From contig DBQC01000013.1 in assembly GCA_002305075.1 (NCBI GenBank), positions 1-40,219 of the forward strand: a stretch of 40,219 nucleotides of DNA. The letters run 5' to 3'. Below the pieces are notes generated by a model. It worked only from the letters and a program-made list of their open reading frames with translations, did no database searches and was not told the DNA's origin. This stretch comes from Ruminococcaceae bacterium UBA1404. Its GTDB lineage: Bacteria > Bacillota > Clostridia > Oscillospirales > Ruminococcaceae. Positions 16,903 to 25,027 of this stretch are shown here, piece after piece (position 1 is the first letter of the stretch; every line of letters begins with the position of its first letter). The position numbers and the translations under genes are program-made.

Positions 16903-18606
16903 TTAGTCCACCGAGAGGATGAAGTAGTATACGGGCTGGCCGCCTCGGATATGGGCCAGCTCGATGTCGGCGGGCAACTTCTCCCGCAGGGCGGCTTCTA
17001 CATTGGCAGCTACTGCCTCGTCCACATCCTCGCCTGAGAGAAGGGTGACAAAGCTGTGGTCTTTGCCCGACTTAAGCAGCATTTTGGCAAGGCGGATCAC
17101 TGCCTTTTCGATGTCCTTGGCGGTAAAGGCCAGTCTGCCATTTTCCAGCGCCAGCAGCTCGCCCTCCTTGATTTTTTTGCCGTCGTAGTCGCTGTCCCGA
17201 GCGGCATAGGTAATCTGCCCGGTGCCCACATGCTCGGCGGCGTGCATCATGGCGATGTGATTGTCGTCCACGCTGGCGTCGGGGTCAAAGGCCAGCATGG
17301 CCGCCAGCCCCTGAGGGATGCTGGTGGTCGGCAACACATCCACCTGGCGGTCGGCCAGTCGGGCGGCCTGTTCGGCAGCCATAATGATGTTTTTGTTGTT
17401 GGGCAGCACCATGACGGTTTTGGCCGGAGTGGCCTGGATGGCGCTTAGAATATCGTCGGTAGAGGGGTTCATGGTCTGGCCACCGGCCACCATATTGTCC
17501 ACCCCAAGGTCGGCAAAAAGCTTAAAGATGCCCTCGCCGGCTCCCACCGCCACAAAACCGTAGTCGATGTCCTCGTCCACCGGACGGTAGGCAAAGGCCG
17601 GCGTCTCCTCGCCTTGAGGTTGGGGGACCGGGGCGGCTTTTTTGGCCCCTGACCGGCGACGCTCCACCTGCTCGTGCATATTTTCAATTTTAATTTTAGA
17701 GAGCATACCATAGCCCAGCCCAGCCTGAAGGGCATCGCCGGGGTTGTCGGTGTGGAGATGCACCTTAATAATCTCGTCGTCCTCCACCACCACAAGGGAG
17801 TCACCCATGCCCTCCAACGCCTCTCGCAGCGGGTTCACATCGCTCTCACCTCCGCTGCGCTCGACGATAAACTCGGTGCAGTAGGTAAAGGTCATCTCCT
17901 CGTCATAGTCGGGGTCAAAGTGGTCCTCATAAGCGGGTTGCCCCTGGACAGGGGTGGGTTCCCCGCCCTCATCCAGCGGCAGCACAACCCCTTCTACAAA
18001 GGTGGCCCGCATTCCCTCGAGCACCGCCAGATAGCCCTTGCCGCCGGCATCCACCACGCCGGCCTTTTTGAGCACAGGCAGCAGGTCGGGGGTCTTTTCC
18101 AGCGTTTCGGCGGCGGCAGCCACCACCTGATTCCACATATCCACCATGTCGTCGGGGGCTTTTTCGGCCATTTCCCGAGCCTTTTCGGCGGCCATGCGGC
18201 TCACGGTGAGGATGGTACCCTCGGTGGGCTTCATCACGGCCTTGTAGGCGGCGTCCACCCCCATGGATAGAGCCGCAGCCATGTCGGCGGCGCTGGCGGA
18301 TTTTTTGCCGGCCAGACCCTTGGAAAAGCCCCTAAACAGCAGCGAGAGAATAACCCCCGAGTTGCCTCTGGCTCCCCTGAGCAGCGCCGAGGCTGCGGTT
18401 TGCGCTACCTCGTCCACCCGGGCGTTGTCGGCCATGAGCTCCAGCTCCCGCTTGGCGGCGCCGATGGTCATGGACATATTGGTACCGGTGTCACCGTCGG
18501 GCACCGGAAATACATTGAGCGCATCCACCTGCTGGCGCTGGTTGGTGACATTGTTCGCCCCCGAAATCAGCGCATCGCGCAGTGTTTTTCCTTTTATCAC
18601 CATCAT
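16903..18606 (-). CDS. fakA: DAK2 domain fatty acid kinase FakA (YloV family)
   Basis: A 567-residue cytosolic kinase that phosphorylates fatty acids bound to FakB, feeding exogenous fatty acids into phospholipids. The N-terminal DhaL-type domain has NVFPVPDGDTGTNM (31-44) with Mg2+-binding Asp37 and Asp39, and LRGARGNSGVILSLLFRGF near 77-95. The middle and C-terminal DegV-like parts include VVVEDDEIIKVHLHTDNPGDALQ and MVLPNNKNIIMAAEQAA. Two ATGs (18606 and 18603) follow a GGAGAG site; the second has better spacing. It follows asp23 by 26 bases, the conserved Firmicute pair yloU-yloV. It is the last gene of a long minus-strand run that ends at a strong terminator. Confidence 0.93.
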   Translation of the reverse strand: MMVIKGKTLRDALISGANNVTNQRQQVDALNVFPVPDGDTGTNMSMTIGAAKRELELMADNARVDEVAQTAASALLRGARGNSGVILSLLFRGFSKGLAGKKSASAADMAAALSMGVDAAYKAVMKPTEGTILTVSRMAAEKAREMAEKAPDDMVDMWNQVVAAAAETLEKTPDLLPVLKKAGVVDAGGKGYLAVLEGMRATFVEGVVLPLDEGGEPTPVQGQPAYEDHFDPDYDEEMTFTYCTEFIVERSGGESDVNPLREALEGMGDSLVVVEDDEIIKVHLHTDNPGDALQAGLGYGMLSKIKIENMHEQVERRRSGAKKAAPVPQPQGEETPAFAYRPVDEDIDYGFVAVGAGEGIFKLFADLGVDNMVAGGQTMNPSTDDILSAIQATPAKTVMVLPNNKNIIMAAEQAARLADRQVDVLPTTSIPQGLAAMLAFDPDASVDDNHIAMMHAAEHVGTGQITYAARDSDYDGKKIKEGELLALENGRLAFTAKDIEKAVIRLAKMLLKSGKDHSFVTLLSGEDVDEAVAANVEAALREKLPADIELAHIRGGQPVYYFILSVD

Positions 18607-18632
18607 GGTTCTCTCCTTCGTAGGCCTGCCGG

Positions 18633-18989
18633 CTAGCTGTGTTTCATAGCGTCCACATAGACATTGACCTTTTGGACCTTGAAACCGGTGGCCCGCTCTA
18701 CGGCGTAGCGCACATTGTTGACGATGCTGCGGGTGATGGCTGCAATGTTGACGCCATAGGAAACCTCGATATGCAAGTCGAGCAGAAGCTCGCCACCCAC
18801 AACCCGGATGCGTACACCTTTATCCATCATTTCTCCCTTGGGGTAGACCATGGTTTTGATGCCTTGCACCGCATCCGAGGCCACCATGCCCACCACGCCA
18901 TAGCAGTTTGAGGCCACATGGCCCACAAGGCTGGCAAAGTAATCGGGCGATATTTCCACAGAGCCGTAGCGGTTCTCTATCTTAATCAT
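18633..18989 (-). CDS. Asp23/Gls24 family envelope stress protein (YloU)
   Basis: A 118-residue protein of the Asp23/Gls24 family, short cytosolic proteins that gather at the membrane and are linked to envelope stress. Typical parts are the N-terminal GSVEISPDYFASLVGHVASNCYGVVGM (about 9-35) and RIRVVGGELLLDLHIEVSYGVNI (about 60-82), and the end, GFKVQKVNVYVDAM. GGGGGAT lies upstream of the ATG. Its position directly before fakA is conserved in Firmicutes (yloU-yloV) and supports the call. It lies 64 bases after the solute-binding lipoprotein, so it may be read from the rluA promoter or from its own. Confidence 0.93.
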   Translation of the reverse strand: MIKIENRYGSVEISPDYFASLVGHVASNCYGVVGMVASDAVQGIKTMVYPKGEMMDKGVRIRVVGGELLLDLHIEVSYGVNIAAITRSIVNNVRYAVERATGFKVQKVNVYVDAMKHS

Positions 18990-19053
18990 CTAGTATCCCC
19001 CTGTCTTATGATTGCTATATATATCTATTTATGCCCAAAGCGGTGTGTGCTGT

Positions 19054-20514
19054 CTACCACTCGGACATATTATAGAAAATATCCCACTTAGTTGCAACAA
19101 GAGAAGTGTTAAAGTTTCTGGCCGAGGCCAGCGTGCCATAGCGGTAAACCAGCGGAATAAGCGGGTTTTGTTCAAGAAATTGGGCAATGAAGCCATCGGC
19201 CTCGTTATGGTCGGCCATAAAGCGGATGTAGGCGGCCGACAGTTCGCCGTAGTTTTGGGCGATGCCGGGCAGAAGAAGGTCGAGGGTCATGTCGTCGGCG
19301 ATTTGCTGCTCGCCCAGACATAGGTCGTATCGCCCATTTTGGTAGGCGGCCAGAAAGCTCTCGTAGGGCTGCTCATCCACCCTGAGGCTAAAGCCGGCCC
19401 GGGCAAGCTGTTCTTGCAGCCGATAGGCCGCCGCCAGACGCACATCGCTGTCTGCATTGACCAGCAGCACAAACGACAAGCGACCATCCTTCCCTTCGGG
19501 GGTGTAGCCGGCCTCCTCGAGCAGCGCTATGGCCCGGGCAAGGCCGTCCCGCCCCACAAACTCGGCATCGGGCAGCCAGTCTAACCGGGGATTAAAGGGG
19601 GTATAGGCCGCCTCGGCTTTGGAGCCATAGCTCCACTGAGCCAGTTCCTCCCGGTTGATGGCAAGATAGATAGCCCGACGCACCGCCGGGTCGGACAGCG
19701 TCTCGGAGGTGGGATTGATAGCCAAAAAGTTGAGGGCATTGAGGTCGACCGACTGACTGTCCACCCCCGCAAGGGCCTTTTCCCGTTCGCTGCGGGTAGC
19801 CAGCAGCAAATCGATGGTGCCCACCTTGAGGGAGGAGGCGGTCATAAAGTCGTCGGTCATGGCCACAAGGCGCACCTCGGTAACGGGACCGCAGCGCTGC
19901 GGTTCCCGCCCGGGGATAAGGGTCATGCCCGAGCTGTCGGCCGTGCTCACCACAAACCGGCCACTGCCGATGGGGCGATCTCTGCCGCCGGTGTCGGCCT
20001 TTACAATGGGAAAGGTGAGATTGCGTGCAAAGAGGCTGTTGGGCCGGTCAAGGGCAAAAACCACCGCCCCCTCCTGCGCATAGCAGGCCTGAACCTGCCG
20101 CAACTGCTCGGCGTAGGGCGATGATGCAGCCGCCGCCTGATAGAAGGAGTAGACCACATCCTGCGCCGTCACCGGAGTTCCGTCGCTAAAAACGGCGTCC
20201 GGCCGCAGCGTTACCCGCCAAGCAGCCCCCTCGGCCATGGCCTCGGAAGCCAGCAGCGGCTCGGCCTGATAGTCGGGGCTAAGGCGAAAAAGTCCATCGT
20301 ATAAAAGCGGTACAAGGCTCTGGTTAATTTGGGTGCTAATTTTAAACGGGTTGAGCCCATCTTGTAAATTGACCGGCAACCTAAGTAGGCTGGAGCTCTC
20401 GGGCTCCTCCGGTGTGGGCGCCGTGGTCTCGCTTGTCAGCGGCTCGAACACGGTGGTGGGCGAACAGCCCAAAAGCATGGCGCACGCCAGCAGCAGAGCC
20501 AGCAGCTTTGTCAT
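19054..20514 (-). CDS. Peptide/nickel-type ABC transporter solute-binding lipoprotein (SBP family 5)
   Basis: A 486-residue extracellular binding protein. MTKLLALLLACAMLLGC gives a lipoprotein signal with Cys17. The mature part has the family 5 layout: FRLSPDYQAEPLLAS, then WRVTLRPDAVFSDGTPVTAQDVVYSF (the family signature, about residues 105-130), and RRAIYLAINREELAQ. The ATG at 20514 is chosen over an upstream TTG because AAAGGGGGG precedes it and the signal peptide begins there. No permease or ATPase gene lies in the window, so it either works with a transporter encoded elsewhere or has a separate role. It sits 13 bases after ymdB, in the same direction, an unusual place for such a gene. 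Confidence 0.9.
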   Translation of the reverse strand: MTKLLALLLACAMLLGCSPTTVFEPLTSETTAPTPEEPESSSLLRLPVNLQDGLNPFKISTQINQSLVPLLYDGLFRLSPDYQAEPLLASEAMAEGAAWRVTLRPDAVFSDGTPVTAQDVVYSFYQAAAASSPYAEQLRQVQACYAQEGAVVFALDRPNSLFARNLTFPIVKADTGGRDRPIGSGRFVVSTADSSGMTLIPGREPQRCGPVTEVRLVAMTDDFMTASSLKVGTIDLLLATRSEREKALAGVDSQSVDLNALNFLAINPTSETLSDPAVRRAIYLAINREELAQWSYGSKAEAAYTPFNPRLDWLPDAEFVGRDGLARAIALLEEAGYTPEGKDGRLSFVLLVNADSDVRLAAAYRLQEQLARAGFSLRVDEQPYESFLAAYQNGRYDLCLGEQQIADDMTLDLLLPGIAQNYGELSAAYIRFMADHNEADGFIAQFLEQNPLIPLVYRYGTLASARNFNTSLVATKWDIFYNMSEW

Positions 20515-20527
20515 GGTGCGCCCCCCT

Positions 20528-21313
20528 TTAAGCAAGCCGACCCCGCCGGCATAGAGGCGAAATGCCCACGGCCTTACCGGTTTGAGGGTCGATGTCGATC
20601 ACTACGGCCCACAGGGCATATTCGGCTTGATCGCTGGGGTATTCAAAGCGGGCGGGCAGGCCGGTGCGCAACTTTGCAATGGGGTTTTGGGGATCCACGC
20701 CGATCACCGTATCGTAGCCGCCGCACATACCCACATCGCACATAAAGGCTGTGCCCTGCGGTAAAATGCGGGCATCGGCCGTTTGCACATGGGTGTGGGT
20801 GCCGATAACCGCCGACACCCGGCCGTCAAGATAGTAGGCCAGCGCCTGCTTCTCGGCGGTGGCCTCGGCGTGAAAGTCTATGAGCACGCAGCGGGTGTCC
20901 AGGCTATCCAGCAAAGCGTCCACGGTGTCGTAGGGATTATCGATGGGGTCCATAAAAGCCCGGCCCTGAAGGCTTATCACCGCAAGAGGGTGCCGGGGGT
21001 CGTCGTGGATATAAAACCCCTGCCCCGGGGCCGAGCGATGGAGGTTAAGCGGCCGCAGCACCCGGGGCGTGCGGTCGTAGTATTCGTAGGATTGGATGCG
21101 TTTTAGAGCGTGGTTGCCCGTGGTAATCACATCCACACCGCTGTCTAGCAGAAAGTCGGCGCTCACGGGCAACAGGCCGTTGCCCGAGGCCGAGTTTTCT
21201 CCGTTCGCCACCACAACATCGGGGGCGTATTCGGTTTTAAGGGCGGGTAAGGTTTGGCGCAAAAACTGGCAGCCGCCGGGGCCGACCACATCGCCAATCA
21301 TCAAGATGCGCAT
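20528..21313 (-). CDS. ymdB: YmdB-family metallophosphoesterase
   Basis: A 261-residue cytosolic phosphodiesterase with binuclear metal site; in Bacillus YmdB hydrolyses 2',3'-cyclic nucleotides and influences biofilm and motility choices. The expected metal ligands are present: Asp8 (MIGDVVG), Glu39/Asn40 (NGENSASGNG), Asn67/His68 (TTGNHALK), His148 (LIDFHAEATAEK) and His173/His175 (GTHTHVQTAD). Asn67 is followed by ALK instead of the usual TWD/TW, a small difference near the active site. It has an AAGGAGG site, follows rluA by 10 bases and precedes the binding lipoprotein by 13, so all three are probably on one transcript. In Bacillus ymdB is next to rny; here it is not. Confidence 0.92.
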   Translation of the reverse strand: MRILMIGDVVGPGGCQFLRQTLPALKTEYAPDVVVANGENSASGNGLLPVSADFLLDSGVDVITTGNHALKRIQSYEYYDRTPRVLRPLNLHRSAPGQGFYIHDDPRHPLAVISLQGRAFMDPIDNPYDTVDALLDSLDTRCVLIDFHAEATAEKQALAYYLDGRVSAVIGTHTHVQTADARILPQGTAFMCDVGMCGGYDTVIGVDPQNPIAKLRTGLPARFEYPSDQAEYALWAVVIDIDPQTGKAVGISPLCRRGRLA

Positions 21314-21323
21314 AAGGGCCTCC

Positions 21324-22319
21324 TTATATAAAATATGGGATGGACATTCCGGGGCCCTCCCCCGGAAAGCCGCCGAGCAGCTCGTCGGTTATGGCGGGCA
21401 GACCGCCAAACAGCTGCTTGCAGGCGGCGGTAAAATCGGCCGGGAGCGGAGCCGTAATGTGGCGGGCCTCGCCCGAAAAGGGGTCGGTAAAGCGCAGGCA
21501 AAGGCCGTGGAGGGCCTGACGGCCAATGATATGGGTCGCACCGCCATAGAGGTCGTCTCCCGCCAGCGGGTGGCCCAGATGTTTAAGATGCACCCGGATT
21601 TGGTGGGTGCGCCCGGTTATCAGCCGCACAAGCAGCAAACTGTGGCCGCCTCCGGTGGCCAGCGTCCGGTAGTGGGTGATGGAGGCTGCGCCCCCGGGCA
21701 GCACGGTGCGCTGCTTGACCTGGTCGATGGAGCGGCTGATGGGCAGGTCGATGGTACCTCGCCCTGTCAGCTCCCCCTCGGCAATGGCTAAGTAGGTTTT
21801 TTCGGGCAGGGTTTTTAAGGCGGTGGCCGCAAAGGCCGTTTTGGCCGTGAGCAGCACCCCCGAGGTCTGCTTATCCAGCCGGGTTAGCGGCCTAAAGGTG
21901 CGCTGAGCAAAGTGGGCGTGGGCGTAGTTTAGCAAGCTGTCGGCCGCATCCCGGTTGGAGGGATGGGTGTTGAGGCCGGCCGGCTTGTTAAAGGCAATCA
22001 TATGGTCGTCTTCGTAGAGCACCTCGATGGGGATGCCCTCGGCCGGGCGGTAGGAACGCGGCCCCTCGCCGGTGTGCACCGACACTATGGCACCGGCTTC
22101 CACCGGGTCTACAGTGCGGATGTGCTGTCCGTTTTGGGCAATGCCCCCATAAAGGTGCTTGGCGGCCCGCAAGGTTTTGGCCGATACCCCGCAGCGCCGC
22201 AAAAAGGCCCCCACCGGCATACCCGCCAGCTCGGCAGGCACCGGAAAACAGAGCCGCTGCGCTTGGGTCTGCACGGTGGCCCGAAGCGCAGGATTGGGAT
22301 TGTAGGGTGTGTGGGCCAA
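21324..22319 (-). CDS. RluA-family pseudouridine synthase
   Basis: A 331-residue RNA-modifying enzyme that isomerises uridine in 23S rRNA or tRNA. The N-terminal S4 domain runs over about residues 30-85 (VGAFLRRCGVSAKTLRAAKHL). The catalytic domain has RPLTRLDKQTSGVLLTAK with the essential Asp, then the family blocks TYLAIAEGELTG, LVRLITGRTHQIRVHLKHLGHPLAGDDLYGG and HGLCLRF. The frame extends to 22370, but the TTG at 22319 is chosen: a textbook AAGGAGG lies 7 bases before it, and residues before it do not fit the family. A promoter at 22361-22389 starts the likely rluA-ymdB-lipoprotein transcript. Which rRNA position is modified (RluD, YhcT or YjbO type) is open. Confidence 0.92.
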   Translation of the reverse strand: MAHTPYNPNPALRATVQTQAQRLCFPVPAELAGMPVGAFLRRCGVSAKTLRAAKHLYGGIAQNGQHIRTVDPVEAGAIVSVHTGEGPRSYRPAEGIPIEVLYEDDHMIAFNKPAGLNTHPSNRDAADSLLNYAHAHFAQRTFRPLTRLDKQTSGVLLTAKTAFAATALKTLPEKTYLAIAEGELTGRGTIDLPISRSIDQVKQRTVLPGGAASITHYRTLATGGGHSLLLVRLITGRTHQIRVHLKHLGHPLAGDDLYGGATHIIGRQALHGLCLRFTDPFSGEARHITAPLPADFTAACKQLFGGLPAITDELLGGFPGEGPGMSIPYFI

Positions 22320-22360
22320 GTGGCGTCCTCCTTTTTTTAAAAACAATGTGCTTAAATCAA

Positions 22361-22389
22361 AGTATAGCACAAAGCGCCTGTGGGCTCAA
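22361..22389 (-). promoter_or_regulatory. Predicted rluA operon promoter
   Basis: On the minus strand TTGAGC (22389-22384), a 17-base spacer and TATACT (22366-22361). It is divergent from the rnpB promoter 25 bases away. Confidence 0.7.
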
Positions 22390-22413
22390 CGCAAGTTGCT
22401 GTGCACACACAGG

Positions 22414-22442
22414 TTGCTATGGGACATTCTTTGTGGTATAAT
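22414..22442 (+). promoter_or_regulatory. Predicted rnpB promoter
   Basis: TTGCTA (22414-22419), a 17-base spacer and a perfect TATAAT (22437-22442). The first paired base of the RNA, at about 22449, lies seven bases downstream, as expected for a start site. Confidence 0.85.
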
Positions 22443-22448
22443 ACCTGG

Positions 22449-22799
22449 GCGAGTAAGCTGAACAACGGCGGGCGCAGTGCCGCAAGGCCGCGTCTGAGGA
22501 AAGTCCGGGCTTCATAGGGCAGGATAGCTGCTAACGGCAGCCGAAGGCGACTTTAGGGAAAGTGCAACAGAGATATACCGCCGGCCTTAGGCCGGTAAGG
22601 GTGGAAAGGCGAGGTAAGAGCTCACCGGCACGGCGGCGACGCCGTGGCCCTGCAAACCCTATCTGAAGCAACACCTCATAAGGGGGCATTATGCGGCTGC
22701 CCGCCGCGTCCCCGGGTTGGTGGCAGGAGCGCAACTGGCAACAGGGCGCCAAGATAGATCGTTGTTCTCGACAGAACCCGGCTTACAGGCTTAGTCGCA
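22449..22799 (+). ncRNA. rnpB: RNase P RNA, bacterial class A
   Basis: Catalytic RNA that removes 5' leaders from pre-tRNA. The universal core is present in order: GAGGAAAGTCCGGGCT (about 22496-22511, 5' side of P4 and CR-I), GCAACAGAGA, GGTAAGAGCTCACCGG near 22613-22628, and the 3' core ACAGAACCCGGCTTACAGG (about 22771-22789). The ends pair: GCGAgTAAGC at 22449-22458 with GCTTAgTCGC at 22789-22798 (P1, one mismatch). At about 350 bases it is of normal length; the layout is closer to ancestral type A than to the Bacillus type B. It has its own promoter and terminator. Confidence 0.97.
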
Positions 22800-22813
22800 T
22801 TTTAAACATCTCA

Positions 22814-22841
22814 GGGGCTCTGCCCCGGCAGAACCCCTTTT
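22814..22841 (+). terminator. Terminator of rnpB
   Basis: GGGG (22814-22817) and TCTGCC (22819-22824) pair with GGCAGA (22827-22832) and CCCC (22834-22837), one C/A mismatch, a CC loop, then TTTT. A second hairpin with T-run (about 22853-22882; CCCCC/GGGGGG) may back it up. Confidence 0.8.
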
Positions 22842-22919
22842 GGGCTGTTTCGTCCCCCGGGCCTTGGGGGGCGGTTCTTTTTGTCTTATCATGTATTGTT
22901 ACATAAAGGAGGCCTGTCT

Positions 22920-24293
22920 GTGCAGGATAAGCAGCGGCGTTATAACCTAACCGAGGGCAGCATCCTAAGCAAGCTGATGCTGGTGGCGCTGCCCATTATG
23001 GGCACCCAACTCATGCAGATGACCTACAATCTAACCGATATGTACTGGCTGGGCCATTTAAGCAGCGACGCCGTGGCCGCCTCGGGCTCGGCGGGTATGT
23101 ATCTCTGGCTATCGCAGGCCTTTATGCTCATAGGGCGCATGGGTGCCGAAATCGGCGTAGCCCAAAGCATCGGCCGGGGAGACCGGGAAAAAGCCCGGGA
23201 CTATGCCCAAAACGCCTTGTTTTTGTCACTGACCCTCGGTCTGCTCTACGGCTTGGTGCTCATAGTACTAAACCGGCCGCTTATCGGCTTTTTTGGCATT
23301 CAGGAGGCCCATGTGGCCGCCGATGCCGCCGCCTATCTGCGCTGGGTGGGCCTCGGTGTGCCCATGGTCTTTGTTACGGCAGCTATCGGCGGCAGCTTTA
23401 ACGCCTCGGGCAACTCTCGGGTACCCTTTCTCATCAACTCGGTGGGTCTGGTTATCAATATGATTTTTGACCCGTTAATGATTTTCACCTGGAATATGGG
23501 CATTGTGGGGGCGGCCCTGGCCACGGTGCTCGGGCAGACCGTGGTGTTCCTGCTCTCTATTCTGGCGCTGCTGCGGCACAAAGACCGCCCCTTTGAGCAC
23601 ATCACGCTGCTGACCCGCCCCAACCGGGCTGTTGTACGGCAAATCTTTGTATGGAGCGTACCCATCGGCTTTGAAAGTATGCTGTTTACCTTTTTATCCA
23701 TGCTGATCTCTCGGTTTGTGGCCGGCTGGGGTGCCTCAGCCATTGCGGTGCAGCGTGTGGGCAGCCAGATTGAATCGCTGTCCTGGCTTTTGGGCGCCGG
23801 ACTGGGCTCGGCCTTTACGGCCTATACCGGCCAAAACTTTGGCGCGGGTCGGTACAGCCGCATCCGGCAGGGCTACAATATGGCCTTGCGGGTGGCGCTG
23901 TCCTGGGGGGTATTTGTTACGGCGCTGCTCTTTTTTGCCGGCGGCACCCTCTATGGCGTCTTTGTGAGAGAGGAGCACATCATCCGCATGGGGGGCCAGT
24001 ATATGCGCATTTTGGCCCTCTGCCAGATACCCGCCGCTTTAGAGGGCATCTCCTCGGGCGCCTTTAAGGGCATGGGCCGAACCTTGCCCCCCACCCTTAC
24101 CAGCGTGGGCTGGAACGCCTTTAGGGTGCCGCTGGCCTACCTGCTCTCCCAGACCGCTTTGGGGCTGGATGGCATCTGGATTGGTGTAACCATCGGCGCA
24201 GCGCTTCGGGGCATGTCTATCTTTATCTGGTATCGGATAAGCAGCCCTAAGCTGCTCCGGGAGGATCCCGAAGCCGCATCCCCCACTCAATAA
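22920..24293 (+). CDS. MATE family efflux transporter
   Basis: A 457-residue protein with twelve membrane segments in two similar halves, which exports cationic drugs or metabolites in exchange for Na+ or H+. The family signature is near the N-terminus (LVALPIMGTQLMQMTYNLTDMYWLGHLSSDAVAASG; about residues 20-55) and recurs weakly in the second half (SVPIGFESMLFTFLSMLISRFVAGWGASAIAVQRVGSQIES). The GTG at 22920 is chosen because AAAGGAGG precedes it by seven bases; the open frame begins earlier, inside the rnpB terminator region. It is a NorM/DinF-type transporter of unknown substrate. A good terminator follows. A possible promoter between rnpB and the gene was not obvious. Confidence 0.93.
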   Translation: MQDKQRRYNLTEGSILSKLMLVALPIMGTQLMQMTYNLTDMYWLGHLSSDAVAASGSAGMYLWLSQAFMLIGRMGAEIGVAQSIGRGDREKARDYAQNALFLSLTLGLLYGLVLIVLNRPLIGFFGIQEAHVAADAAAYLRWVGLGVPMVFVTAAIGGSFNASGNSRVPFLINSVGLVINMIFDPLMIFTWNMGIVGAALATVLGQTVVFLLSILALLRHKDRPFEHITLLTRPNRAVVRQIFVWSVPIGFESMLFTFLSMLISRFVAGWGASAIAVQRVGSQIESLSWLLGAGLGSAFTAYTGQNFGAGRYSRIRQGYNMALRVALSWGVFVTALLFFAGGTLYGVFVREEHIIRMGGQYMRILALCQIPAALEGISSGAFKGMGRTLPPTLTSVGWNAFRVPLAYLLSQTALGLDGIWIGVTIGAALRGMSIFIWYRISSPKLLREDPEAASPTQ

Positions 24294-24305
24294 ACCCTCC
24301 CCCAC

Positions 24306-24334
24306 GGGACGGCCGCCTTGGCCGTCCCTTTTTT
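24306..24334 (+). terminator. Terminator after the MATE gene
   Basis: Perfect 9-bp stem GGGACGGCC (24306-24314) with GGCCGTCCC (24320-24328), a 5-base loop and TTTTTT. Confidence 0.92.
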
Positions 24335-24419
24335 ATGGGTCGGCTGCTTAAAGTGGGGCATAATATCCCATCCTGTCCACATAGATTAAACTGGCGGACA
24401 GCGCCAAGGGGGAATGTGC

Positions 24420-24692
24420 GTGAGCCTTTTTAGCCGGCTGCGGACTCGGTTTTCAAAGCCCTGCCCACCCGGGGGCGAGGATGAGCGTAAGCTGCTGGAG
24501 GCTCTGTGGGAGCTTCAGCAGGATTTTGACACGCTCGAATCGCTCTTTAACATGACCAGCGACCCCGATATGATTGACTACTATGTTCATCAGCACAAAG
24601 CCTTAGACGCCCGCTACGCCTATCTGATCAAGCAGGCCAGAGCCATGGGTGTAACCTACCACCCTCGGGCTCGGGAGACGGCAGTGCGCTAA
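24420..24692 (+). CDS. DUF2508 / YaaL-family protein
   Basis: A 90-residue, charged, helical cytosolic protein. The core LLEALWELQQDFDTLESLFNMTSDPDMIDYYVHQHKALDARYAYLIKQAR matches the YaaL (DUF2508) family, whose role is not known. The GTG at 24420 is preferred because AAGGGGG lies about seven bases upstream; an in-frame ATG at 24414 is almost inside that site. In Bacilli and many Clostridia, yaaL lies between recR and bofA; here the bofA partner is kept 20 bases downstream, but recR is absent and a MATE exporter with its terminator lies upstream, so the pair is transcribed on its own. Confidence 0.85.
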   Translation: MSLFSRLRTRFSKPCPPGGEDERKLLEALWELQQDFDTLESLFNMTSDPDMIDYYVHQHKALDARYAYLIKQARAMGVTYHPRARETAVR

Positions 24693-24712
24693 AACGAAGG
24701 GAGGACGGGGGC

Positions 24713-24967
24713 ATGACCCTAATTTATTTGGCCCTAGCTGCCGCTGCGGCGGTGATGCTGGCCGCCTACTGGCAGTCGGGCAGCTTTTTTAGAAATTGGT
24801 TTAGCTCGGCCATCACCGGTCTTGGAGGGCTGCTGTTGAGCTACGCAGCCGGGATGCTGGGCCTTCCACTGATCACTTTGGGGCCCACCTCGGTACTTAT
24901 GGCCGGACTGTTTGGGCTGCCCGGCGTTATTGGGCTGATGCTGGCGCAGCTTCTTGTGCGGGGATAG
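24713..24967 (+). CDS. bofA: BofA-family membrane protein (pro-sigma-K processing inhibitor family)
   Basis: An 84-residue protein with about three hydrophobic segments (residues about 2-19, 30-50 and 55-80). The C-terminal part GLPLITLGPTSVLMAGLFGLPGVIGLML matches BofA. In Bacillus, BofA sits in the outer forespore membrane and holds the SpoIVFB protease inactive until the sigma-K checkpoint is passed. Many Clostridia have BofA without that full checkpoint, so the role here is inferred from family only. GGGAGGACGGGGGC precedes the ATG. It follows the DUF2508 gene by 20 bases, a conserved pair. Confidence 0.85.
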   Translation: MTLIYLALAAAAAVMLAAYWQSGSFFRNWFSSAITGLGGLLLSYAAGMLGLPLITLGPTSVLMAGLFGLPGVIGLMLAQLLVRG

Positions 24968-24986
24968 CCTACTGTGTCAAACAACA

Positions 24987-25015
24987 AAGCCGCCGGTTTT
25001 AGCCGGCGGCTTTTG
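24987..25015. terminator. Bidirectional terminator between bofA and potD
   Basis: AAGCCGCCGG (24987-24996) pairs with CCGGCGGCTT (25003-25012) over TTTTAG. T residues follow on the plus strand and on the minus strand (TTTG). Confidence 0.85.
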
Positions 25016-25027
25016 CTTTAAAAAAAT

